A stretch of 64,000 bases of DNA from a virus: the IMG/VR virus record IMGVR_UViG_3300026488_000024, positions 16,040-80,039 of that record. One strand, 5' to 3'. Below the pieces are notes generated by a model, which worked only from the letters and a program-made list of their open reading frames with translations, had not been told where the DNA came from and did no database searches. Position numbers and translations under genes: made by a program. This document shows positions 39,308-47,315 of the stretch, in pieces (positions within the stretch are counted from its first letter, which is position 1; each line of letters opens with the position of its first letter).

Positions 39308-39332
39308 GGGGCTTCCCAAACTAGGAAGCCCC
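39308..39332. terminator. Bidirectional terminator between the two halves of the window
   Basis: Stem GGGGCTTCC / GGAAGCCCC lies between convergent genes. On the - strand it is followed by ATTTTTT, and on the + strand by TAATTT. It separates the late + strand operon from the - strand gene set. Confidence 0.85.
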
Positions 39333-39344
39333 TAATTTGACTCG

Positions 39345-39770
39345 CTAATTTGCTTGCATTTGAGTTTGTTGTTGCTGTTGTTGCAACATAAAAGCTTTTA
39401 GATCAAGTTCTACACTTTGAAATAGACTTGATAATAGAACCATAGCACGTTTTTCATCATCTTTAAAATACTCAAAAAGTTTTTTCGATAAGTTAGGTAA
39501 ATATCCATCATCTTCAATTTTCTCAATAATTGATAGCATGCATAAAGCATATTGCGATGCTAAACCTTTACCCAATGCAATCGTAGTTACAAATGCTGCA
39601 AATTGATCTAGGATTTCTTGACTTGACTTAATATCTTGAATACATTGCTTAAGTAGTTTTTCGCGTTCCTGAGGATCAAATGTTGAGAGAAATTGTTGTA
39701 CATACTTTTCAAAGAATTTCTCTGCTTGTGCTCTAAGTGCTTCAAGTTGTGCATTATTTCCACCTGTCAT
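39345..39770 (-). CDS. Unrecognised helical protein with Gln-rich tail
   Basis: This 141-residue protein is all-helical by composition and ends in a Gln-rich tail (LQQQQQQTQMQAN). AGGAGG precedes the ATG by 11 bases. It is the last gene of its operon; together with the genes at 40,030 and 40,436 it forms a group of small helical proteins that may be related or work together. Confidence 0.6.
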   Translation of the reverse strand: MTGGNNAQLEALRAQAEKFFEKYVQQFLSTFDPQEREKLLKQCIQDIKSSQEILDQFAAFVTTIALGKGLASQYALCMLSIIEKIEDDGYLPNLSKKLFEYFKDDEKRAMVLLSSLFQSVELDLKAFMLQQQQQQTQMQAN

Positions 39771-39798
39771 AATACAATATACCTCCTAGTTATTTTTT

Positions 39799-40014
39799 TT
39801 ATTTGCTGCAAATTATTTTTCTGATTTTCTCAACTTCCTCTTTTTCAAGTGTAGCATTAATTTCGATAATTTTACCAATTGGTGATTCTACTAGACGAAC
39901 GGTTCCTCTGTTTCCAATTATTCTTTTTAAATCGTCTAAAATTGGTTGGGCTTCTTTTGCATCTTTAAATACGCGACATGGATAGCGTATTATAAATACA
40001 TCTTTCTTTTGCAT
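39799..40014 (-). CDS. Small ferredoxin-fold-like protein
   Basis: This is a 71-residue protein. The order strand (DVFIIRYPC), helix (AKEAQPILDDLKRIIG), strand, strand (GKIIEINATL), helix (EEVEKIRKII) suggests a small beta-alpha-beta-beta-alpha fold. The second ATG (40,014) is preferred because AGGAGG would touch the first ATG. Confidence 0.6.
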   Translation of the reverse strand: MQKKDVFIIRYPCRVFKDAKEAQPILDDLKRIIGNRGTVRLVESPIGKIIEINATLEKEEVEKIRKIICSK

Positions 40015-40029
40015 AAGCATTTCCTCCTT

Positions 40030-40413
40030 TTAGCTGAAATTTGAAATTTCATGAAGTCGTTTCATGCGTTCGGGAATTGGATCAATTTGCGCAAGTGTAA
40101 GTAAATACATCAAAACATGAAATCTTTCTGCTTCACCTAGATTTTGCATTGCTTTATCTATTACATGTGATGCAAGAGTAAGAACAACTTGATCCTGCAT
40201 GGATTCATGCATATCCATACATTTTCCTATAAAGTAGAGTAGTCTTAAAACTTCTTGATACATTGTACATGCAAAAAGCATTATTTTTCTGAATTTTTCT
40301 TCATCTTTGGCAACTTCAAAAAGTAAGTCAATATTTCCACTTTGAGTTAAATCTGTAAATATCATAAACCCTTCATATGCCTGATCCATTAATTTTTCGA
40401 TATTTTCCTGCAT
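40030..40413 (-). CDS. Unrecognised helical protein
   Basis: This 127-residue protein is helical and Met-rich, with no recognised motif. AAGGAGG lies nine bases before the ATG. It is co-transcribed with the flanking helical genes. Confidence 0.6.
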   Translation of the reverse strand: MQENIEKLMDQAYEGFMIFTDLTQSGNIDLLFEVAKDEEKFRKIMLFACTMYQEVLRLLYFIGKCMDMHESMQDQVVLTLASHVIDKAMQNLGEAERFHVLMYLLTLAQIDPIPERMKRLHEISNFS

Positions 40414-40435
40414 AACACTTTACCTCCTTTTTATT

Positions 40436-40876
40436 TTAGTGAAAATGTTTACCTTGAGAGTCATCGTCATCGAAAAATTCATCAAAAGCAACATTCGGAT
40501 TTATATATTGTTGAAATCTATTTACAATCTTTTTAAGCAGTGTAGTCTTTATAAGAATTGCTTCGAGACACATTTCTACAAAAAGCTCTTTATCCAGAGT
40601 ACTTAACTCTTTGTACTTTTGTAGGATATCCTCAAGCGTAATTTTCTCGGGATCCTTACCAACCATTTTTATAATTGGAATGTGAATGTAAGGACTTAAC
40701 GTAAGCGCAGCAACAATTAAGTCTGATACAAATTGTATATCTTCAATTTTTTGAAAAACATCTAAATTCACTTGCTTTGAAATTTCAAGTACAACTTTTT
40801 TTGCAAGTTCGGGATCTTCAATAGGAATCAATTTAATTTGAGGAATTTTTTCGATGAGTTCTAGAAAGTTGTCCAT
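40436..40876 (-). CDS. Unrecognised helical protein with acidic C-terminal patch
   Basis: This is a 146-residue protein starting at MDNFLELIEK. This start is chosen because AAGGAGG lies nine bases upstream; the frame is open further. It is helical and ends in FDEFFDDDDSQGKHFH, an acidic patch followed by His residues. The function is unknown. Confidence 0.6.
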   Translation of the reverse strand: MDNFLELIEKIPQIKLIPIEDPELAKKVVLEISKQVNLDVFQKIEDIQFVSDLIVAALTLSPYIHIPIIKMVGKDPEKITLEDILQKYKELSTLDKELFVEMCLEAILIKTTLLKKIVNRFQQYINPNVAFDEFFDDDDSQGKHFH

Positions 40877-40898
40877 AGCATTATACCTCCTTCTTTTT

Positions 40899-41429
40899 TT
40901 ATTTTGGTAGATTTTGAAAGTTTGGTACATATATCATAAAATCTGGCGTTACAAAGATTTTAAATGGAATGTGTGGAAGTAAGTATCTATTGTAACGCCA
41001 TGTTGTAGCAATTACCTTTGGATAAGTTTTCAAAGCATATTGCAATGTAATTGGATTGTCATCAATTAAATAAGCATCTAGCTTTTTTGCAAAATCGACG
41101 CGTTTAATTGGATCAATCAAATCAAATTGAAAATCCAAAAATGTAATGTAGTCTTTTAAATATTGTAGCGTATCCTTGTAAATCGATTTGTCACGCGCCG
41201 ATACAAAGTACACTTTATATTTTTCTAGTGTTTTGAGAAATTCTAAAACTGATTTTGGGATTGGATTTTGCAACTGTACTTTGTGTACCTGTAGTATTTC
41301 ATCTTTTGAAATATTCCATTTATAGCTTACAGGATCCCAGTGGAATTTATCTGGATACAATTTATACGCATAATAAGAAAATGGTAAAATTGTGTTATCC
41401 AAGTCAATGACTATATTTTTCGTACTCAT
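40899..41429 (-). CDS. HAD-superfamily phosphatase
   Basis: This is a 176-residue protein. It has all the HAD motifs: I, IVID9-L-D11-NT; II, YFVS77AR; III, a Lys in PIKRVDFAKK (109-116); IV, YLIDDN (D123, D124). D9 would be the nucleophile. The size and small cap fit nucleotidase-like HAD enzymes (5'(3')-deoxyribonucleotidase type) or the phosphatase half of polynucleotide kinases; the substrate cannot be told. With the dUTPase and dCMP deaminase on this strand, a role in nucleotide metabolism is plausible. The ATG follows directly after the previous stop. Confidence 0.75.
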   Translation of the reverse strand: MSTKNIVIDLDNTILPFSYYAYKLYPDKFHWDPVSYKWNISKDEILQVHKVQLQNPIPKSVLEFLKTLEKYKVYFVSARDKSIYKDTLQYLKDYITFLDFQFDLIDPIKRVDFAKKLDAYLIDDNPITLQYALKTYPKVIATTWRYNRYLLPHIPFKIFVTPDFMIYVPNFQNLPK

Positions 41430-42038
41430 TTACAACCCCTCTCCATCTACAATTTTTTCAAAGTACTTTAGATTACATGCATTTACATTTTTCAATTTTT
41501 CTGAAAAGAGTCTCAATATTAAACTTTCCAAAATCTTGTAATCTCCTTTTAAACCTTTTTCAAATAAATGCAAATCATTTTCATCATTTACAACATGTTT
41601 ATACGTTTTCAAAGCATAATTACGCACATGCTTTGTATGTAAAAGTAACGAAAACAGAGATTTCCTCGTTTCGTAAACCAGTTTATCTAAAAATAGAATG
41701 ACTGGAAATAGTTTCTTTTCAGGTAGATAAAGCGAAACTGGAATCCGTTCTTTATCTGGATACAGCGAAATAAAGATAAGGTTTACGTTACGTCTAAATT
41801 TGTACAGTGGTAGTCTTTTAATGTCATTTATAATGTTGCAGTAGGTGAGAAATGCAAGCATGTAGATGCACGATGCATTTGCTTGCATCGTTGAAATACT
41901 CAGTGTATCTCTTTTCTTTTGTAGATAAGTGTAAAGATGCTCAATTACATTTTTTGCTTTAAGTTTTCCGTTTAATGCTCCGTATACTAGACATGTGAGA
42001 GTTTTGAGATTTTCAATTTTGTCAAGTTTGAAAGCCAT
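41430..42038 (-). CDS. Unrecognised small protein
   Basis: This 202-residue protein is basic and helical, with no recognised motif. AAGGAGG lies 12 bases before the ATG. Its stop abuts the start of the HAD gene, so the two are coupled. Confidence 0.6.
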   Translation of the reverse strand: MAFKLDKIENLKTLTCLVYGALNGKLKAKNVIEHLYTYLQKKRDTLSISTMQANASCIYMLAFLTYCNIINDIKRLPLYKFRRNVNLIFISLYPDKERIPVSLYLPEKKLFPVILFLDKLVYETRKSLFSLLLHTKHVRNYALKTYKHVVNDENDLHLFEKGLKGDYKILESLILRLFSEKLKNVNACNLKYFEKIVDGEGL

Positions 42039-42059
42039 TTTCTGAAATTACCTCCTTTT

Positions 42060-42923
42060 TTAGAAACTGCCTGTTACAAAAATCTGTATGTTATTTGTAT
42101 TTGATACTCTTAGTATTTCTTCCCATAGAGTTTTAAAAGTGGACGGCTGTACTAGGTTTTCAAGTTCATCTATAAAAGCATACCCATTTTGAATGCTATG
42201 AAGTGCAACAAATATGGATAGTGCATTTAGTGTTTCACTGCCCAGTATATTTACAGGAATCAAACGTTTTATCCCTTTTATATTGCAGTAAATTATATTG
42301 TCAATTACATATAAATCTTCAATTCTATTTTCCAGTTTCTTTAAAGCTTGTACGATTTTCTTTGTTTGCTTATGTTCTTGAATTTCTTTTAGTCTTTTTA
42401 TAATTTCAGGCATATTTACTCTTGGTGAAATGAAGATAGAATTTCTATACTCTCGGTTTTCTAGTTTTTTGAAATCTGAAGTTTCCCTTAAGCTTACATT
42501 TACAATATTTGGTTGCTCTACTTCTATTTCCCAGCATACTTTCATATTTTTCCGATTACAATTCTTGGAAATGATGTACTCCAAAATATAGCAGTAGGAG
42601 CCTATCAATTTAGGCTCCTTTTTTATACAAAGCTTTCTTCTTTCACCATTTTCTAAGTATCCGACAATTTCTATGCATTTTTCCGTATCCAGATTGTAAA
42701 ACATTGAGTCAAATACATCTCCGTTAATTTCTAGAAAGCCTCGCACTCTAGCAATATCCAATATACTATGGGGATACATGTAGTTGCACAGTAGATAAAT
42801 TGCTTCTAAAATTGAAGTCTTTATGCAAGTACTTTTTCCGTATATCAAGTTGATTTTTTGTAGATTATTGATTTCTAGATTGTCAACTCCTCTAAAATGC
42901 TGAATTTTTACTTGCTTGAGCAC
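42060..42923 (-). CDS. ABC/SMC-type ATPase (AAA15-like) with degenerate P-loop
   Basis: This is a 287-residue protein. The N terminus (KIQHFRGVDNLEI, then INLIYG29KSTCIKT36SILEAI) is the start of an OLD/RecF-type ATPase. The P-loop should read GxxxxGK[ST], but its second Gly is Ile34. A signature-like LGSETLNALS (227-236) and Walker B FID252E253LEN follow. The final FVTGSF lacks the switch His of the usual 'ITTHS' and the protein stops there. It starts with GTG, 12 bases after AGGAGG. It may be a regulator or a catalytically weak partner; it pairs with the gene just upstream. Confidence 0.65.
   Translation of the reverse strand: MLKQVKIQHFRGVDNLEINNLQKINLIYGKSTCIKTSILEAIYLLCNYMYPHSILDIARVRGFLEINGDVFDSMFYNLDTEKCIEIVGYLENGERRKLCIKKEPKLIGSYCYILEYIISKNCNRKNMKVCWEIEVEQPNIVNVSLRETSDFKKLENREYRNSIFISPRVNMPEIIKRLKEIQEHKQTKKIVQALKKLENRIEDLYVIDNIIYCNIKGIKRLIPVNILGSETLNALSIFVALHSIQNGYAFIDELENLVQPSTFKTLWEEILRVSNTNNIQIFVTGSF
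42596..42624 (+). terminator. Antisense terminator-like hairpin inside the ATPase gene
   Basis: AGGAGCCTA / TAGGCTCCT (nine-base-pair stem, six-base loop) is followed by TTTTTT on the + strand. It lies inside a - strand coding region and would stop transcription running opposite to the gene. Confidence 0.5.
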
Positions 42924-42939
42924 TTTTTCAAATCACCTC

Positions 42940-43443
42940 CTATTTTACAATATGTGCACTCAAAATAAATTCCTTTTCAAATGTAGATTTAGAGTCAATA
43001 AGTAAATACGGATAATCTATGTACCAGATGGTTTCTTCTTTAAATGGTAGAAGTTCATTTATTTCTTTTGGTTTTTTACGTAATCGTACTTTGTAGGTAT
43101 TTAGAAGCTTTAGAAGTTTACATGCATTATCTTCACTGTGTACTAAAATTCCAATTTCACCTGCAAGAATTTGCCCAATTACTTTTTTACTATTACTAGA
43201 TATTTTTTCTATAGATGCAATATTAGACTTCTTTTGTTTTTCTTCTTTTGCTGCAGTTTTAATTCCTCTAATCCTATAGCCTTTGGATTTAAGATACTCG
43301 ATTACTTGATTTAGGTTTTCTAGTTTCTTGATGTTTTCTAAATCCTCCTTTTGCACTGTGAAATATTTTTGTTTATCTCCATCAATTACAAGAATTCTGA
43401 TTTTACCATCTTTTGTAGTACCTTTACGATACACTTTGAGCAT
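42940..43443 (-). CDS. Unrecognised protein paired with the ATPase
   Basis: This is a 167-residue protein. The N terminus is beta-rich (MLKVYRKGTTKDGKIRILVI), a Lys/Ser-rich linker follows, and the C-terminal 70 residues (GEIGILVHSEDNACKLLKLL ... ETIWYIDYPYLLID) resemble a small domain found in several phage proteins with a 'vHcxteeeAxkLLkxL' pattern. It lies 16 bases upstream of the ATPase in the same transcript. It could be the ATPase's partner, but its function is unknown. Confidence 0.5.
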   Translation of the reverse strand: MLKVYRKGTTKDGKIRILVIDGDKQKYFTVQKEDLENIKKLENLNQVIEYLKSKGYRIRGIKTAAKEEKQKKSNIASIEKISSNSKKVIGQILAGEIGILVHSEDNACKLLKLLNTYKVRLRKKPKEINELLPFKEETIWYIDYPYLLIDSKSTFEKEFILSAHIVK

Positions 43444-43503
43444 ATTTAAAAATACCTCCTCTATTTTCTAAGGATATGTAAAGACATATTACAAGAGAAA
43501 ATA

Positions 43504-43519
43504 GCCGGGATTACCCGGC
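43504..43519 (-). terminator. Short terminator
   Basis: GCCGGG / CCCGGC with a four-base loop is followed on the - strand by CTATTTTC. It ends the operon that includes the 26-residue gene. Confidence 0.65.
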
Positions 43520-43522
43520 CAT

Positions 43523-43603
43523 CTAAAGAGCAAGTCCAACATAAAGCGTTGCAAATATTAGAATTAGTGTAACTACTGATTCAATCCACTCGTTCTTATT
43601 CAT
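43523..43603 (-). CDS. Tiny single-span membrane protein (26 residues)
   Basis: The peptide opens MNKNEWIESV and then forms a single hydrophobic segment (VVTLILIFATLYVGLAL). AAAAGGAG lies seven bases before the ATG inside the end of the preceding gene, whose stop the ATG overlaps. A terminator follows three bases after its stop. Size and position match the other tiny genes at operon ends. Confidence 0.6.
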   Translation of the reverse strand: MNKNEWIESVVTLILIFATLYVGLAL

Positions 43604-44150
43604 TTTCAATCTCCTTTTCTGTATTTTTGCTTGTAAGATAGAATGCGAGACTAGGTAAATCTACAACTGTAGTTTCCTTTTCTTTTATGTATTTAAGTAG
43701 AGTTTCAAGAATTTCGTACATAGAAAGAGAAGTTATAATTCCATTATTTTCTTGCACGTAATTTCTAATCCTTTTGATTTCCTCTTCTGTAAACTCTTTG
43801 TCTTTTTCAAATTCGAGAGCATAAAACATCAATCCAGTATTGTATTCGAAAACTAACTCTAAATATCCCTTTAAGTTTTCATCTAGATACACCCAGCCAA
43901 CAAATTTCTTTTCTACACGATACTTCATGTCGCTCATCTTATGCTTAAGCCTTTCTATTTGCATTTCCTTTTTATTTCCTGCAGAGCCTACAATATACCA
44001 CTTGCTTAGAGTTCTACTATCATAATCATACTTAAAACGATACCTCGTGTTACTATCTAAATACAAATCCATCATATCTGCTGCGCCATCTAATTCATAA
44101 ACAACAGATGCAGGCTGCTCAAAAAATATTGCTTTAATTTCGTGATGCAT
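43596..44150 (-). CDS. Unrecognised small protein
   Basis: This is a 184-residue protein starting at MHHEIKAIFF; this ATG has AGGAGG nine bases upstream, better than the TTG two codons before. It is an alpha/beta protein with beta strands in the first 120 residues and helices after. One DSN tripeptide occurs. The function is unknown. Confidence 0.6.
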   Translation of the reverse strand: MHHEIKAIFFEQPASVVYELDGAADMMDLYLDSNTRYRFKYDYDSRTLSKWYIVGSAGNKKEMQIERLKHKMSDMKYRVEKKFVGWVYLDENLKGYLELVFEYNTGLMFYALEFEKDKEFTEEEIKRIRNYVQENNGIITSLSMYEILETLLKYIKEKETTVVDLPSLAFYLTSKNTEKEIENE

Positions 44151-44177
44151 TTTCAACTACCTCCTTCTTTATTTTTT

Positions 44178-44768
44178 TTAGCATTTTTCAAATAAAACTG
44201 GGTATTCAAAGTTTTTCTTAAAGTGAGCATACAAAATATATGGCAAAATATTTACAGTTGCATTCATAAATATCAGATATTTATTGTCATTAAGATACTC
44301 GCTGAATTTTTCAATAAGAGCTTTAGTTGCACTAGAAATCTGTGCTTGAAAAACAATTGAATTTAAATTTGCATAAAATCTGATGAAGTCAATATAAGCT
44401 ACATCCGAGTGTATAACAAAATTTAACCTAAGAATGCTTTTGTATGATCTATATTCAAAATAAAACCAACCTACTCGTCTTTCCTCTTTATTATCGTAAA
44501 CAAGTAGAGTTTTATGAAAATCAGAATATTCCACATATAGAAAATCAAGCTTGTATTTGAGATATAGATTTTTGAGTACGTAGTGAAACTCATCAAGCGC
44601 TGCATCTAAAATAAGCTCGTATATTTTCTTGACATCTTCATACAATCGATTTAAATATTCATATACGCCATCGATTTTGGAAAGTATAGCATCTCTTTCT
44701 TCTACAAGCCAGTCTACAGTTGACATATATCTTTTTGCAGTCCCATAGTTACATAGCTCTGATGGCAT
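44178..44768 (-). CDS. Unrecognised small protein, possible member of a paralogous set
   Basis: This 196-residue protein has N-terminal helices, a beta-rich middle (KTLLVYDNKEERRVGWFYFE) and C-terminal helices. The layout recalls the genes at 51,194, 53,775 and 54,782. AGGAGG lies 12 bases before the ATG. Confidence 0.55.
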   Translation of the reverse strand: MPSELCNYGTAKRYMSTVDWLVEERDAILSKIDGVYEYLNRLYEDVKKIYELILDAALDEFHYVLKNLYLKYKLDFLYVEYSDFHKTLLVYDNKEERRVGWFYFEYRSYKSILRLNFVIHSDVAYIDFIRFYANLNSIVFQAQISSATKALIEKFSEYLNDNKYLIFMNATVNILPYILYAHFKKNFEYPVLFEKC

Positions 44769-44798
44769 TTTCTATAAATACCTCCTTTTTATTTTTCT

Positions 44799-45278
44799 TT
44801 ACCTATAGCATGCGTAAAAATCTAAATACAGCTCCTGTAGAAATTTTTCAATAGTTTCAAATTTAGCAGATACAGTTTTTATTAAAAGTACTGGATGCAG
44901 ATTTTGATGCTCCAGAATACGTAAAATTTCAAATGGAAAAGTCCTATAATTTTCTGTGACAAAAAGTTTTATATATTGCTCTTTGCCATTGTATTCAAAA
45001 AGTAGTCTTCTGTCGTCATATAAACTGAATTGTATACCTTTTAACTCCAAAGTATTTTTACTTGATATTTGTAAAAGAAATTTGTACTCTTTAACTACAT
45101 GTAGCAGGAGTTCATAGGAAAAGTAATTAGGAAATTTCCACTCTCTGAGATTTTCTTCAATTTTTAAATTGCATTTTCTTAGATTAACTACTTTTTCAAG
45201 TTTTGATGCAATTTTAGAGTAGTCCAAGTAATAAGTATTTTTAAGAGTGAGATAACGTCCGTCAAATTCAGCATACAT
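44799..45278 (-). CDS. Unrecognised small protein
   Basis: This 159-residue alpha/beta protein has a beta-rich centre (SLYDDRRLLFEYNGKEQYIK) and a C-terminal helix. TAGGAGG lies seven bases before the ATG. It is the first gene after the terminator at 45.3 kb. Confidence 0.6.
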   Translation of the reverse strand: MYAEFDGRYLTLKNTYYLDYSKIASKLEKVVNLRKCNLKIEENLREWKFPNYFSYELLLHVVKEYKFLLQISSKNTLELKGIQFSLYDDRRLLFEYNGKEQYIKLFVTENYRTFPFEILRILEHQNLHPVLLIKTVSAKFETIEKFLQELYLDFYACYR

Positions 45279-45311
45279 CTTTCACCTCCTACAAAATTAC
45301 GAGACAAAAAA

Positions 45312-45343
45312 GGATTCCCGGGCTTTACCTTACCCGGGAATCC
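45312..45343 (-). terminator. Strong terminator
   Basis: GGATTCCCGGG / CCCGGGAATCC is followed on the - strand by TTTTTTG. It ends the operon that closes with the gene at 45,355. Confidence 0.9.
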
Positions 45344-45354
45344 CTAAAACTCTT

Positions 45355-46107
45355 TTATCCTCTTTCCAAATAAACTTTTTCTACAAATGCTTTTGCATTT
45401 TCAAGTGTTTTATGGAAATTGGTTTTGTAGAATACATTGTATGATAATCTTTCTTGAGCATATATTTTATCGGATACAACATCTTTTATCGCAACGCGAA
45501 TATTATGTCTACGAGGAATTAAATGTAAAGCATACCATTTTCCTTTATATTGAATAAACTTGTATGGATAATGAAGAACTGCGCGATCGTAAAAGATTCT
45601 TACTGGGCATGAATTATCGATATAGGATCTTACAATTCTTCCACTTTTTGCAATTAGAAATGGAATGTTATCATAGTAAGCTGCAACAACATGGCTTGGA
45701 GTTCTTAATTTGAGAAGTGGATAAGTTATACTATGCTTCTTAAACGGTTCAATTTTGATACGGATTTTTTGAGAATCGAGAGATAGAGTTTCTACAATTT
45801 TCTTTTTCAATTTGAGGAAAGTTTGTTTTGAAAGTCTTTTTCTGCTATTTTTAATCATTTCACGGAATGCTTTTGAAAGTTCGTTTACAAGGGTATTACG
45901 TTTTGCATATGCATCTGCAAGTACGTAGTAGAATGCTGGAAGTCTTACACTTCCTGTTTCGTAAAGTACAAATGTAAAGAATTCATCGTAGCTCATTTTC
46001 TCTACAGGTTTTGTGAAGTTTTTAACAATGGTTACTGGTTGGTTTGCGCGAATTTTGTTTTGGAATGCAACAAATGAGAATCTGCTGAGTACTTCTAGTA
46101 CCTTCAT
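45355..46107 (-). CDS. Unrecognised basic protein
   Basis: This is a 250-residue protein. Residues 55-110 form basic helices; the C-terminal half is beta-rich (VVAAYYDNIPFLIAKSGRIV, YKFIQYKGKWYALHLIPRR). The high Lys/Arg content would suit nucleic-acid binding but no motif is recognised. AAGGAGG precedes the ATG. Confidence 0.6.
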   Translation of the reverse strand: MKVLEVLSRFSFVAFQNKIRANQPVTIVKNFTKPVEKMSYDEFFTFVLYETGSVRLPAFYYVLADAYAKRNTLVNELSKAFREMIKNSRKRLSKQTFLKLKKKIVETLSLDSQKIRIKIEPFKKHSITYPLLKLRTPSHVVAAYYDNIPFLIAKSGRIVRSYIDNSCPVRIFYDRAVLHYPYKFIQYKGKWYALHLIPRRHNIRVAIKDVVSDKIYAQERLSYNVFYKTNFHKTLENAKAFVEKVYLERG

Positions 46108-46151
46108 CTTACAATACCTCCTTCTTTATTTTTCTTTAGATTTTTTTGTTT

Positions 46152-46430
46152 TTAGCAATCTTTTAAACTCCAAAATCCATTTTTAATAAGATTCGCAATA
46201 TTTATTACTTCGTTTTGTTTTAGGTGATCTACAATGTACTTTATAAATGCTTCAACTTTATTTATGAACATCGGATATTGCATATCAACTTGCATTGTGT
46301 AGTTTATTTGCCGAGCGTGAATTTCAACTATACATCTTTTATATAAATCGGGATAAATCCTGATGTACAAATTACCAAAATCAATAATTGTCTGATTTTC
46401 ATCGCATACATAGAAAACTTGCAAATTCAT
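46152..46430 (-). CDS. Small unrecognised protein
   Basis: This 92-residue alpha/beta protein has no recognised motif. It starts seven bases after the dUTPase stop and lacks a clear ribosome binding site, so it probably depends on coupling. Confidence 0.55.
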   Translation of the reverse strand: MNLQVFYVCDENQTIIDFGNLYIRIYPDLYKRCIVEIHARQINYTMQVDMQYPMFINKVEAFIKYIVDHLKQNEVINIANLIKNGFWSLKDC

Positions 46431-46437
46431 TTTTCTA

Positions 46438-46950
46438 CTACTTTAAACCTGAACTTCCGAAACCTCCTAAGTTTCGATTGGTTGTAAAGAGTTCTACACC
46501 TACTTTTTCAAAGATATCTTCATCAACAAGAAGGTAAATTTGCTCAACATATTGTCTGCATACAAGTTGAGAAATTCTCATTCCTTTTTCTACCTTAAAC
46601 TCATTTTTACTATGATTTATTAGAATTGTACCAAGTTCGTTTCTGTAGTCCCAGTCTACAAAACCTGGAGCATTCAATACAGTAATTCCATGTTTTAATG
46701 CAAGTCCTGAACGTGGAACTACAAACCAGTCAAATCTAGAAACTATTTTAACTCCATTTGGTACAAGCTCCCAAGCTCCAGGTTTTAGTACAGTATCAGT
46801 TGTTGCTCTTAAATCAATACCATTGCTTTGATAGGAAATTTTTGGGATAAAATCTTCATGTTTACAAATAAAGAGCGCTACATTTTCGTTTTCAATTTCG
46901 TTTACAATACTTTCAAGTTCTTTTACATTTATAAACTTTGTTGCAATCAT
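46438..46950 (-). CDS. dut: dUTP pyrophosphatase
   Basis: This is a 170-residue enzyme that hydrolyses dUTP to dUMP and pyrophosphate. All five trimeric dUTPase motifs are present in order: NGIDLRA (1), PRSGLALKHGI (2), NAPGFVDWDYRNEL with its catalytic Asp (3), KGMRISQLV (4), and NRNLGGFGSSG (5). Motif 3 has Asn in place of the common Gly after Arg, probably harmless. The start is set at 46,950 because AAAGGAGG lies upstream of that ATG. An N-terminal extension of about 35 residues precedes motif 1. It would limit uracil incorporation and, with the dCMP deaminase, supply dUMP for dTMP synthesis. Confidence 0.9.
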   Translation of the reverse strand: MIATKFINVKELESIVNEIENENVALFICKHEDFIPKISYQSNGIDLRATTDTVLKPGAWELVPNGVKIVSRFDWFVVPRSGLALKHGITVLNAPGFVDWDYRNELGTILINHSKNEFKVEKGMRISQLVCRQYVEQIYLLVDEDIFEKVGVELFTTNRNLGGFGSSGLK

Positions 46951-46975
46951 AGCGCTACAAATACCTCCTTTATTT

Positions 46976-47290
46976 TTATTCAGATTTTGAAAATGCAGAT
47001 ACAACTAATCCTATTGCTGAAACGAGCATAAGCATAGGTAAAAGTCCTGTTACAAAAAAGAGTACTGGAATGTAGGTTAAAACATCGTTTTCAACATCTA
47101 ATTGCATAAGTAAGACATCAAGAGAAAATGGTACTCTTTTGTTTTCCACAAACTCTAAAATTGCTAAAGCAATTAATGCAATAACTATTGAAAGCACGTG
47201 AAAATAGATAAAGTACTTTAAATCTAGATAAAATGCGTAGAGTAGAAATATTGCAAAGAGTATCCGGGTTATTCTTTGCATAACTCCCAT
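46976..47290 (-). CDS. Small membrane protein, paralogue of the next gene upstream
   Basis: This is a 104-residue protein. Hydrophobic segments lie at residues 8-45 (probably two spans) and 75-98 (VLFFVTGLLPMLMLVSAIGL), with a polar loop between them. The C-terminal segment matches the LLLGLFPALLAIHGI end of the 135-residue protein at 47,316, so the two are probably paralogues. It could be involved in lysis, superinfection exclusion or membrane remodelling; nothing decides. Confidence 0.55.
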   Translation of the reverse strand: MGVMQRITRILFAIFLLYAFYLDLKYFIYFHVLSIVIALIALAILEFVENKRVPFSLDVLLMQLDVENDVLTYIPVLFFVTGLLPMLMLVSAIGLVVSAFSKSE

Positions 47291-47315
47291 TGTTTCTATT
47301 ACACCTCCTTATTTT

